This document shows, in pieces, positions 1-5,997 of a stretch of DNA of 15,030 nt. Source of the DNA: Desulfobacterales bacterium (GTDB taxonomy: Bacteria; Desulfobacterota; Desulfobacteria; Desulfobacterales; Desulfosalsimonadaceae); assembly GCA_018224315.1 (NCBI GenBank), contig JAGTVF010000307.1, positions 1-15,030 on the forward strand, in the 5' to 3' direction. The position numbers and the translations under genes are program-made. Numbering within the stretch: the stretch's first letter is position 1; each line of letters opens with the position of its first letter. The notes beneath the pieces were generated by a model, which was not told the origin of the DNA, did no database searches, and saw only the letters and a list, made by a program, of their open reading frames with translations.

Positions 1-214
1 CGTCCAGCAGCCGGATCATGGCCATGTTATCAGGCCGGGTAATGGTATTGATGTTGGACAAGGTCAGCCGGGTGACCCTGCGCCACAGTATCCGCTTTAA
101 GGCCATGGCGCTGGCAATGGCATCCGGATCCGCATTGATCAATACCAGTACATGGTCAGAGCCGGAAAACTGCTCCATCAGATGTTGGAGTTTCTGGGTT
201 GTCGACAAGGTCAT
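1..214 (-). CDS. DHH-family phosphoesterase, N-terminal part (3' end outside window)
   Basis: The minus strand from an ATG at 214 stays open to the left edge, giving 71 codons that begin MTLSTTQKLQHLMEQF. The segment NADPDAIASAMALKRIL (about residues 27-43) matches motif I of DHH phosphoesterases (x-D-x-D-x-x-x-S), which supplies metal-binding aspartates in RecJ-like nucleases, nanoRNases/pAp phosphatases and related enzymes. I infer a soluble cytoplasmic, metal-dependent phosphodiesterase or phosphatase. The DHH motif itself and the DHHA1 domain would lie outside the window, so the exact subfamily (NrnA-like or other) cannot be decided. An AGGA at good spacing precedes the ATG. A possible promoter (TTTGCA at 266-271, 16-bp spacer, TATTAC at 244-249) lies just upstream. 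No other gene is visible in this direction before a minus-strand terminator at 270-296. Confidence 0.75.
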   Translation of the reverse strand, partial: MTLSTTQKLQHLMEQFSGSDHVLVLINADPDAIASAMALKRILWRRVTRLTLSNINTITRPDNMAMIRLLD

Positions 215-243
215 AATGCGTCGTCCTGTGCGGGCCAACCGCT

Positions 244-271
244 GTAATATCGGTTTTTTGGGCAATGCAAA
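244..271 (-). promoter_or_regulatory. Candidate promoter of the DHH gene
   Basis: Read on the minus strand, TTTGCA (266-271) and TATTAC (244-249) are separated by 16 bp, each matching the sigma-70 consensus at four of six positions. The predicted start is near 237, about 23 nt before the ATG at 214. It overlaps the T-tract of the upstream terminator, which would insulate it from transcription further upstream. This is read by eye only. Confidence 0.35.
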
Positions 272-296
272 TAAAAAAGCGTGTACACCGACACGC
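270..296 (-). terminator. Rho-independent terminator on the minus strand
   Basis: On the minus strand GCGTGT (291-296 in plus coordinates) pairs perfectly with ACACGC (279-284) across a 6-nt loop and is followed at once by TTTTTTATTT. This would end a transcript entering from the right, upstream of the DHH gene. The only promoter I see that could feed it is at 428-456. Confidence 0.6.
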
Positions 297-421
297 CGCG
301 TTCGCCTTTGCCCGGTCTTTTTTGCACAAATGGCAGATCACATCGGATTTCTGCTTTTCTGGATCACGCCTTGGCGCCGGCGGGAGCCCGTTTTTTGTCA
401 GGGTTTGCCGGCCCTTGATTT
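271..421 (-). ncRNA. Candidate small structured RNA of unknown family
   Basis: A promoter at 428-456 predicts a start near 421, and a terminator at 270-296 ends the unit, giving about 150 nt. Inside, inverted repeats could form at least two more hairpins: GCCGGC (376-381) with GCCGGC (407-412), and GCAGA (333-337) with TCTGC (350-354). An overlapping reading frame (431 to 156, minus) contains several cysteines (CHLC, CRC), but it begins with TTG, has no convincing ribosome binding site and runs through the terminator and into the DHH start, so I prefer an RNA. It does not match any riboswitch, 6S, SRP or tmRNA pattern that I recognise. A leader or a small zinc-ribbon protein remains possible. 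Confidence 0.4.
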
Positions 422-427
422 GCCAAA

Positions 428-456
428 ACAATATGCAGAATCCAAAGGGTTGTCAA
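428..456 (-). promoter_or_regulatory. Strong sigma-70-type promoter, minus strand
   Basis: On the minus strand a perfect -35 TTGACA (451-456) is followed after exactly 17 bp by TATTGT (428-433, four of six matches). Transcription would start near 421 and run towards the terminator at 270-296. No protein gene with a good start lies directly downstream, which is the main reason to propose a small RNA. Confidence 0.5.
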
Positions 457-506
457 GAGGGCAAATTTCTGTGAAAACTCAGGCGGCTATCAGGGATGGG
501 CCAGCC

Positions 507-549
507 CCGGGCAACAGTTGTTTTGCCCGGCATTGACTGTTGCCGGCAA
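507..549. repeat. Cluster of inverted repeats (operator-like)
   Basis: CCGGGCAA (507-514) and TTGCCCGG (523-530) form a perfect 8-bp inverted repeat with an 8-bp gap. Ten bases later a perfect 10-bp palindrome TTGCCGGCAA lies at 540-549. The half-site TTGCC[C/G]GG occurs at 523 and 540, 17 bp apart. No T-tract follows on either strand, so these do not look like terminators. They lie between the minus-strand promoter at 428-456 and the plus-strand promoter at 653-682, where a DNA-binding regulator could act. Confidence 0.3.
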
Positions 550-652
550 TTGGTATTGAAATGCTGCCCGTTTTGGGGTATGAAACAATCAAAGACGAAT
601 TTTTCCGTTAATGTTCACTGTCGGGTCAAAAACCAAACCCCGGCCCCGGGCT

Positions 653-682
653 TTTACGGAAGTATATGAGTTATGCTATAGG
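653..682 (+). promoter_or_regulatory. Candidate extended -10 promoter for pabA-pabBC
   Basis: TTTACG (653-658), an 18-bp spacer, and TATAGG (677-682) preceded by TG plus one base (674-676) make an extended -10 promoter. The predicted start, near 689, falls at the foot of the hairpin at 688-715. It is the nearest candidate to pabA. Each hexamer matches consensus at only four of six positions. Confidence 0.35.
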
Positions 683-687
683 CAGAG

Positions 688-720
688 ACGCCACCCAGGC
701 TCATCCGGGTGGCGTTTTTT
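688..720 (+). terminator. Terminator-like hairpin directly before pabA
   Basis: ACGCCACCC (688-696) pairs perfectly over 9 bp with GGGTGGCGT (707-715). The 10-nt loop could fold further (GG with CC), and a run of six T then ATT follows. This is a textbook intrinsic terminator, but its T-tract ends only about 4 nt before the GGAGG of pabA (724-728). No promoter fits between it and the gene. It may terminate an upstream RNA, act as an attenuator, or form a stabilising 5' hairpin if transcription starts at about 689. Confidence 0.65.
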
Positions 721-738
721 ATTGGAGGCGGGCAAATC

Positions 739-1332
739 ATGGCCTTACTGCTGGTGATTGACAATTATGATTCCTTTACCCACAACCTGGTGCAGATGTT
801 TATGCGCTATGACCTGGAAATTTCCGTTTTCCGGGCCGGCTGCATCACAGTTGGAGAGATCTCTGCACACAGGCCCGATTACCTGCTCATCAGCCCGGGC
901 CCCCGGGCCCCGGAGCAGGCCGGTGTCAGCGTGGAAGCGATCCTGTCCTTTGCCGGCCGGATTCCGGTGCTGGGCGTATGCCTGGGCATGCAGTGCATCA
1001 ACGCGGCTTTTGGGGGAAAAACCCTCCGGGCCCCCGTGCCCGTGCATGGAAAGACCAGCCGGATATTTCATGACGGCACGGGACTGTTTGAAAACATCGA
1101 ATCCCCGTTTACCGCAACCCGGTATCATTCCCTGGTCATTGACGGCCGGGGCCGGGGACTGCAGGTCTGCGCCTGGACCGGCAGCGGCGTGATTATGGGC
1201 ATTGCCGATCCAAAACGGCAGATTTTCGGGGTGCAGTTTCATCCGGAGAGTTTTATGACCCAAAGCGGATTTGCCCTTGTGGAACGTTTTCTTTCCCAGG
1301 GGCCTGTCCATCTTCCTGGGCATAGGAAATAA
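739..1332 (+). CDS. pabA: Glutamine amidotransferase subunit of aminodeoxychorismate synthase
   Basis: This 197-residue class I glutamine amidotransferase releases ammonia from glutamine for its PabB partner, which makes 4-amino-4-deoxychorismate for folate. The N-terminus LLLVIDNYDSFTHNL is typical of PabA/TrpG. The oxyanion region SPGP is at 52-55, the nucleophile Cys81 lies in GVCLGMQ, HGKTS is at 103-107, and the catalytic pair is His168 and Glu170 in FHPES. The length is normal for the family. I chose the ATG at 739 because GGAGG at 724-728 precedes it and homology begins there. TrpG is nearly indistinguishable by sequence, so the assignment rests on the neighbour 5 nt downstream, whose PIKGT motif marks PabB. 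Small departures are RAP after SPGP (often GTP or CTP) and Met84 where many PabA/TrpG proteins have His. A dual role with anthranilate synthase is possible. Confidence 0.85.
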   Translation: MALLLVIDNYDSFTHNLVQMFMRYDLEISVFRAGCITVGEISAHRPDYLLISPGPRAPEQAGVSVEAILSFAGRIPVLGVCLGMQCINAAFGGKTLRAPVPVHGKTSRIFHDGTGLFENIESPFTATRYHSLVIDGRGRGLQVCAWTGSGVIMGIADPKRQIFGVQFHPESFMTQSGFALVERFLSQGPVHLPGHRK

Positions 1333-1337
1333 AAAAA

Positions 1338-3650
1338 ATGAAAAATGACCTGCAAAAGCAGATCTCCGGTTTTGCCGGCGGCATTGACCGGATCTGCACC
1401 GAGACAATTGATCTCAGGGAGCCCTTTGTTGAAACTGCCGCCCGGTTTGCCGATCTTGCCGGCACCGTGGTGCTGGCAAGCGGTACGGACCATGACGCGG
1501 CCAGATATCATATCCTGGCAGCCCGGCCCTGGCTGACTTATCGGTTTGACGGTGTTTATGCCCGGCTCGAAACCAGAGACGACTCCCTGCGTTTGCAAGC
1601 AGACCCCCTGGAGGTCCTGCGAGCGCTTCTGCAAGCCTGCGCCGTGGGTCAGGCCTGTCCGGACCAGCCCTTGTGTGCGGGCCTTCTGGGATATCTGTCC
1701 TATGATCTGAAAAACCGGATTGAAAATCTGCCCAGAACCGCACTCGATGACCAGGGGCTGCCGGAGATCTGCCTGTATGCCCCGTCAGTGCTTTTGATCT
1801 GTGACCGGCACCGGCAAACCACCCGGCTGTGCATTCCGCAGCGGTCAAAAACCGGACAAACCGGTGCAGCCCGGGCCCGGGACTGGTTTTTCGCGCAGGC
1901 AGACTGCCCGGCCCAATGCTTTGAAACCGGTTTTTCCGGCGGATCAACGGGTTTTTTCTCACCGTTTACCCGGCGCACTTACATGGAGGCGGTGGAGACG
2001 ATCAGGGATTACATTGTTGCCGGTGACATCTACCAGGTGAATTTTTCCCAGCGCTTTGAAACCGATTTTTCCGGCCATCCCTATGCCATGTTCGCCCGTT
2101 TGTTTGGCCAGGCCCCGGCCCCTTTTTATGCTTATGTCCATGCCGGGGATCACTGGATCGTGTCCACCTCCCCGGAACGGTTTGTCAGCAAAACCGGATC
2201 CCTGGTGGAAACCCGGCCCATCAAGGGGACCCGGCCCCGGGCAGAGACGCCTGCAGCTGACCGGGCCTTGGCAGAAGAACTGCAGTCCAGTGCAAAAGAC
2301 GATGCAGAACTGTCCATGATCGTGGATTTGATGCGAAACGACCTGGGCCGGGTGTGTGCAGCCGGCACCGTGGAGGTGGCAGCGCACAAGCGCCTGGAGG
2401 CCTGGCCCAACGTATTTCACCTGGTGTCTGTGATCCGGGGACGGCTGGCTGAAAAAAAAGACAGTGTGGATTTGATCCGTGCTGCATTTCCCGGCGGATC
2501 TGTGACGGGATGTCCCAGGATCCGGGCTATGGAAATCATAGACGAGCTTGAGCCCGTGTGCAGGCATGTCTATACCGGTTCCATCGGTTATATTGGCTTT
2601 GACGGGCAGATGGATCTGTCCATTGCCATCCGCACTGCGGTCATCAGCGGCAACAGGATGTTTTTTTCCGTTGGCGGGGGGGTGGTGTTTGATTCGGATC
2701 CGGCCCTGGAATACGAGGAAACCCTTCATAAGGGGCGATCCGTGATGAGCGCGTTCGGGGAGCCTGGCCGGGTTGGTGATGGCCGGCCCCGGATCTGGTT
2801 AAACGGCATGATCGTGGCCGAATCCGATGCCCGGGTGCCGGTCACCGACCCGGGGGTGCAGTATGGATACGGTTTTTTTGAAACCATCCGGGTGGAAAAC
2901 AATCAAATTCATCTGGCAGACGCGCACCTGGAGCGGTTTTTCCGCACGTGGCAGGCGCTTTTTAACACCCGTGTGCCGGATCTGAGCTGGCAGACCGTCA
3001 TTTCCCGGGTGGTGGCGGCCAATAACCTGACAAACCAGGTGTGCGCGGTCAAGCTCCTGGCCGCGGCCCGGCAGGCGGAAAACCGGGCTGATCGTCCGCC
3101 CCATCTGATGGTTTCAGCCGTCCCGTATGTGCACCGGCTGGAGCAGGCCGGAAAGCCGGCCCTGGATCTGGCCACATATCCCTGTTTTCGGCAGACGCCC
3201 CTGGCGGATCATAAGACGATGAATTACCTGTATTATCTCATGGCCGGAAAATGGGCGCGCCGGCAGGGGGCGGATGAAGCCCTGATCTGCAATGCAGGCG
3301 GATCCGTGTCTGAGACCAACACCGCCAACCTGCTGGCGGTTTACGGAAAAACCGTGATTTGTCCGGCATCAGCCCATGTGCTGGCCGGGGTCATGGAGCA
3401 GGCCGTGACACGACGGCTTCAGGAATTGGGCTTTTTTATCCGCAGAAAGCCTGTCACGGTCCAAACCCTGGTTGATGCAGATTTGGTGATGGTCACCAAT
3501 TCCCTGATGGGCCCGGTGGGGGTGCGCTCGGTTGACGGGGAGGCCGTGACCTGCGATCCAAAATGGGTCGCAGGTCTGCGCAGCAGTGTATTGTCTGATT
3601 TTACCCAATACGGCGAGTATTCCTGCGGTTTCAATTTTCGCCGTCCTTGA
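1338..3650 (+). CDS. pabB: Bifunctional aminodeoxychorismate synthase component I / class IV aminotransferase (ADC lyase), PabB-PabC fusion
   Basis: This 770-residue protein joins two folate-pathway enzymes. Residues about 1-475 form a chorismate-binding PabB domain, with AGDIYQVNFSQ, SPERF, PIKGTRPR (Lys296), MIVDLMRNDLGR, FPGGSVTGCPR and GSIGYIGFDG. The lysine in PIKGT is the active-site residue that separates PabB from TrpE, which has alanine there. Residues about 487-770 form a class IV PLP aminotransferase of the ADC-lyase type, with TDPGVQYGYGFFETIR near the start, PLP lysine Lys626 in DHKTMNYL, and SVSETNTANL. Together with PabA it would convert chorismate and glutamine to p-aminobenzoate, pyruvate and glutamate. 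Its start is 5 nt after the pabA stop with AGGAAA upstream, so the two are surely cotranscribed. D-amino-acid or branched-chain aminotransferase activity for the second domain is less likely in this context. Confidence 0.88.
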   Translation: MKNDLQKQISGFAGGIDRICTETIDLREPFVETAARFADLAGTVVLASGTDHDAARYHILAARPWLTYRFDGVYARLETRDDSLRLQADPLEVLRALLQACAVGQACPDQPLCAGLLGYLSYDLKNRIENLPRTALDDQGLPEICLYAPSVLLICDRHRQTTRLCIPQRSKTGQTGAARARDWFFAQADCPAQCFETGFSGGSTGFFSPFTRRTYMEAVETIRDYIVAGDIYQVNFSQRFETDFSGHPYAMFARLFGQAPAPFYAYVHAGDHWIVSTSPERFVSKTGSLVETRPIKGTRPRAETPAADRALAEELQSSAKDDAELSMIVDLMRNDLGRVCAAGTVEVAAHKRLEAWPNVFHLVSVIRGRLAEKKDSVDLIRAAFPGGSVTGCPRIRAMEIIDELEPVCRHVYTGSIGYIGFDGQMDLSIAIRTAVISGNRMFFSVGGGVVFDSDPALEYEETLHKGRSVMSAFGEPGRVGDGRPRIWLNGMIVAESDARVPVTDPGVQYGYGFFETIRVENNQIHLADAHLERFFRTWQALFNTRVPDLSWQTVISRVVAANNLTNQVCAVKLLAAARQAENRADRPPHLMVSAVPYVHRLEQAGKPALDLATYPCFRQTPLADHKTMNYLYYLMAGKWARRQGADEALICNAGGSVSETNTANLLAVYGKTVICPASAHVLAGVMEQAVTRRLQELGFFIRRKPVTVQTLVDADLVMVTNSLMGPVGVRSVDGEAVTCDPKWVAGLRSSVLSDFTQYGEYSCGFNFRRP

Positions 3651-3655
3651 CCTTG

Positions 3656-3676
3656 ACGAAAAAGCCTGGTTTTCGT
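3656..3676. terminator. Weak hairpin between convergent genes
   Basis: ACGAAAA (3656-3662) pairs perfectly with TTTTCGT (3670-3676) over a 7-nt loop, in the 75-bp gap between the pabBC stop and the dapL stop. The AT-rich stem and the lack of a clean T-tract after it make it a poor intrinsic terminator. Its position suits a bidirectional one. Confidence 0.25.
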
Positions 3677-3725
3677 TCGGGCACCAATAAAAGCGGCAGT
3701 ACCCGGATGTTTTATCCTGTGTTTT

Positions 3726-4949
3726 TTATCCCAGGGCACTGCGGATTCGCTGCATGGCCCGGTCCACGTTTTCATAGCTGTTAAATGCGCTCAGCCGGAT
3801 GTATCTGGACCCGCAGGGTCCGAATCCCGCACCCGGGGTGCAGACCACCCCGGTTTTTTCCAGAAGCGCGTTGAAAAAATTCCAGGAATCGGTTTGCGCA
3901 TCCACCCAGATATAGGGCGAGTGTTTGCCGCCTGCATATGAATAGCCCAGTGCATCCATTTCCCGGCAGATGCGGTCGGCATTTTTCATGTAATCATCAA
4001 TGATTGCCTTTACCTGTTTCTGTCCCTGCTCGCTGTAGACGGCTTCCGCGGCTCGCTGCACCGGATAGGCCACGCCGTTGAACTTGGTGGAATGCCGGCG
4101 GTTCCACAGGGGGTGGAGCATTTCCGGGTGTCCGTTTTTGTCAAAGGCCCGGCAATCCTTGGGCACCACTGTATAGGCGCAGCGGGTGCCCGTGAACCCA
4201 GCAGTTTTGGAAAAGCTTCTGAATTCCACGGCCACTTCCCGGGCGCCGGGCACCTCGTAGATGGACCGGGGCAGGGTTTCATCCCGGATAAAGGCTTCAT
4301 ATGCCGCGTCATAGAGGATCAGGGCCTTGTTTTGCCGGGCAAAGTCCACCCACTTTGAAAGGGTTTGCTTTGTGGCGGCCGTGCCCGTGGGATTGTTGGG
4401 AAAGCACAAATAGATAAGATCCACTTCGGCATCCGGCAGGTCCGGCAAATAGTCGTTTTCCCGGGTGCAGGGCATGTACACGATGTTTTCAAACCGGCCG
4501 TCTTTAAACGCTCCGGTGCGGCCGGCCATGACATTGGTGTCCACGTACACCGGATACACCGGATCCGGCACGGCCACCCGGGTCTCTGTTGCCAGGATTT
4601 CCTGGAAATTGCCGGTGTCGCACTTGGCCCCGTCGCTGACAAAAATTTCGTCTGCTGAAATCTGCGCGCCCCTGGCGGCAAAGTCGTGCTCAGCGATTTT
4701 TTCCCGCAGAAATGCGTATCCCTGCTCGGGTCCGTAGCCCCTGAAGGAGGTGTCTTGTCCCATTTCGTCAACCGCTTCGTGCATGGCCGCAATGCAGGCC
4801 GCGGGCAGTGCCCGGGTGGCGTCTCCGATGCCCAGGCGGATGATGCCGGTATCCGGGTTTTTTTCGCTGAAATCAGCAATCCGGGCGGCAATGTCGGAAA
4901 ACAGGTAAGAGGCCTGGAGTTTTTTGTAATGGGGATTGATACGGATCAT
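3726..4949 (-). CDS. dapL: LL-diaminopimelate aminotransferase
   Basis: This 407-residue PLP enzyme converts tetrahydrodipicolinate and glutamate directly to LL-2,6-diaminopimelate, the one-step route to lysine and peptidoglycan precursors. It is a fold-type I class I/II aminotransferase. The N-terminus [71 protein letters not shown], and [15 protein letters not shown] with PLP lysine Lys248 are all characteristic of DapL rather than of aspartate aminotransferases. I chose the ATG at 4949 because AAAAGGA precedes it at good spacing and homology starts there; the frame extends 27 codons upstream without a ribosome binding site. The gene is monocistronic here, read from the promoter at 5061-5088, and converges on pabBC. 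Confidence in function is high. Confidence 0.93.
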   Translation of the reverse strand: MIRINPHYKKLQASYLFSDIAARIADFSEKNPDTGIIRLGIGDATRALPAACIAAMHEAVDEMGQDTSFRGYGPEQGYAFLREKIAEHDFAARGAQISADEIFVSDGAKCDTGNFQEILATETRVAVPDPVYPVYVDTNVMAGRTGAFKDGRFENIVYMPCTRENDYLPDLPDAEVDLIYLCFPNNPTGTAATKQTLSKWVDFARQNKALILYDAAYEAFIRDETLPRSIYEVPGAREVAVEFRSFSKTAGFTGTRCAYTVVPKDCRAFDKNGHPEMLHPLWNRRHSTKFNGVAYPVQRAAEAVYSEQGQKQVKAIIDDYMKNADRICREMDALGYSYAGGKHSPYIWVDAQTDSWNFFNALLEKTGVVCTPGAGFGPCGSRYIRLSAFNSYENVDRAMQRIRSALG

Positions 4950-5040
4950 TGTCAGCGGTCCTTTTTGATATTTTTTTATGGCATTGTTGTCAATTGCCGG
5001 GCTGGCATCAGCCGGTTTCCTGTTTTTCAAATTTCCATGA

Positions 5041-5068
5041 TTGATAAAAATTTCTGCTCGTATATAAT
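5041..5068 (+). promoter_or_regulatory. Plus-strand promoter for the crotonase-radical SAM-rng group
   Basis: TTGATA (5041-5046, five of six) and a perfect TATAAT (5063-5068) are 16 bp apart. The start would be near 5075, leaving a leader of about 150 nt before the ATG at 5224. The leader contains TTCAG...CTGAA and CCCGG...CCGGG pairings (about 5093-5132) followed by TTTT, which could form an attenuator. Confidence 0.5.
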
Positions 5069-5088
5069 AGAAAACCCGCTTGTGTCAA
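5061..5088 (-). promoter_or_regulatory. dapL promoter (sigma-70 type)
   Basis: On the minus strand a perfect TTGACA (5083-5088) is followed after 16 bp by TATATA (5061-5066). Transcription would start near 5054, giving dapL a leader of about 105 nt. The -10 overlaps the -10 of the plus-strand promoter at 5041-5068. Confidence 0.5.
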
Positions 5089-5169
5089 TAACGCCCGGGC
5101 CGCTGCTGTTTTCAGGCCTGCTGAAGCCGGGTTTTCATTCTTGACACCAGCCCTGTATTGTACTTTTTT

Positions 5170-5185
5170 AGACAACCATTTGTCT
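5170..5185. promoter_or_regulatory. 16-bp palindrome, possible operator
   Basis: AGACAA (5170-5175) and TTGTCT (5180-5185) form a perfect inverted repeat with a 4-bp centre, CCAT. It lies directly upstream of a TATAAA (5187-5192) that could be a second, weaker -10, and 39 bp before the crotonase start. The size and spacing suit a dimeric repressor. No regulator gene is in the window, so the ligand is unknown. Confidence 0.35.
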
Positions 5186-5223
5186 GTATAAAAATTTTAA
5201 GAATATATAGAAGGAATATGCCC

Positions 5224-5997
5224 ATGACTGAACAATTGCTGCAGGAAACCACCGAAGACGACATCCGGATTGTCACTTTAAACCATGGCAAAACCAATTC
5301 TTTAAACCGGGACATGCTCCGGCGCCTGGGAGAAATCGTTGCCGAGGCGGATGAAAACCCGTCGCCCAAAGGAATTGTGCTTACCGGCCAGGGCCGGTTT
5401 TTTTCCAGCGGATTTGATTTGCCCATGTTTCTGGGATTCTCCGAGCATCAGGAAGCTGTGGATTTTTTTGAGTTTGAAGAGCAGGTGCTCACTTCCCTGT
5501 TTGCCTGCCGAAAACCCGTTGTGGCGGCCTTAAACGGCCATACCGCCGCCGGCGGGCTGATTTTGGCCATGGCCGCAGACTACCGGATTATCAAGGAGCA
5601 CCCCAAGATTAAAGTGGGCATGTCCGAAAACAAAATCGGTCTGCCCTTGAGCGTTGCCCAGCATGAGGTCATGCGGTTCGGGTTTGACAGCAACCACCGG
5701 TTCCGGGATGTGATGTTTTTCAGCGATATGGTCGATGTGTTTGCCGCCAGGGAAAAGGGCCTGGTGGATGAACTGGTTGCTGAAGATATGCTCATGGACC
5801 GGGCCAAGCAGGTGGTATCCCTGTGGATCGACAACCCGGGCCGCCCTTTTATGCGGATGAAGCAGATGCTGCGCGCTGATACGGTGCAGCGGATCCGCAG
5901 AAAACTGGCAGAGGAAAACTGGCAGGCGGAGCTGAAGAATTTTTTCCGCGACGACGTTCGCCAGACGTTGGAATTCGTCCAGGCCAGCATGAAATAG
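5224..5997 (+). CDS. Crotonase-family protein, enoyl-CoA isomerase (ECI)-like
   Basis: This 257-residue protein has the crotonase fold. The first oxyanion-hole segment is FFSSGFDLP (59-67) and the second is NGHTAAGG, ending at Gly110-Gly111. In enoyl-CoA hydratase two glutamates act. Here the first position is Ile113 (GGLILAM), while the second is kept as Glu135 in VGMSENKIGL. The stretch DYRI...GMSE has the same spacing as I recall for mitochondrial Delta3-Delta2-enoyl-CoA isomerase (ECI1), and the C-terminus is also similar. I therefore infer isomerase chemistry on acyl-CoA, as in unsaturated fatty-acid beta-oxidation, but this is not proved. Of two ATGs (5218 and 5224) I prefer 5224, because AAGGA at 5211-5215 sits too close to the first. 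The stop abuts the radical SAM start, so they are cotranscribed. Another CoA-dependent activity cannot be excluded. Confidence 0.75.
   Translation: MTEQLLQETTEDDIRIVTLNHGKTNSLNRDMLRRLGEIVAEADENPSPKGIVLTGQGRFFSSGFDLPMFLGFSEHQEAVDFFEFEEQVLTSLFACRKPVVAALNGHTAAGGLILAMAADYRIIKEHPKIKVGMSENKIGLPLSVAQHEVMRFGFDSNHRFRDVMFFSDMVDVFAAREKGLVDELVAEDMLMDRAKQVVSLWIDNPGRPFMRMKQMLRADTVQRIRRKLAEENWQAELKNFFRDDVRQTLEFVQASMK

Larger units (their letters stand above)
215..738. other. Intergenic region with regulatory and RNA elements
   Basis: These 524 bases between the divergent DHH and pabA genes contain no reading frame I would call a gene. Two overlapping plus-strand frames (18-536 and 265-474) lack ribosome binding sites and resemble no family. 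What is visible, from left to right, is the DHH promoter candidate, a minus-strand terminator, a small-RNA candidate and its promoter, an inverted-repeat cluster, a pairing TTCCGT (603-608) with ACGGAA (656-661), an extended -10 promoter, and the hairpin before pabA. Confidence 0.6.

Noticed and set aside
156-431. Minus-strand frame with CHLC and CRC, possible small zinc-ribbon protein
   Set aside because: It starts with TTG without a ribosome binding site, runs through a good intrinsic terminator and overlaps the DHH start in another frame. A small RNA explains the promoter and terminator better, though the protein is not fully excluded.
18-536. Plus-strand 172-codon frame over the left edge
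   Set aside because: It is antisense to the DHH gene at its start and crosses the small-RNA unit. It has no ribosome binding site and its protein resembles no family.
563-685. 6S-like RNA on the plus strand (CTGCC at 564-568 pairing with GGCAG at 681-685)
   Set aside because: The closing stem is only 5 bp, the inner pairing is patchy and I see no 6S consensus. The upstream promoter (TTGACT at 533-538) lacks a good -10.
745-1407. Long minus-strand frame of 220 codons opposite pabA
   Set aside because: It is a shadow frame of a GC-rich gene. The plus strand has full catalytic motifs of a glutamine amidotransferase.
1959-2729. Minus-strand frame of 256 codons opposite pabB
   Set aside because: It is a shadow of the chorismate-binding domain, with no start signal or recognisable motif.
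5141-5170. Promoter with perfect TTGACA at 5141-5146
   Set aside because: No acceptable -10 lies at 16-18 bp (only a T run). TATTGT at 5156 is just 9 bp away.
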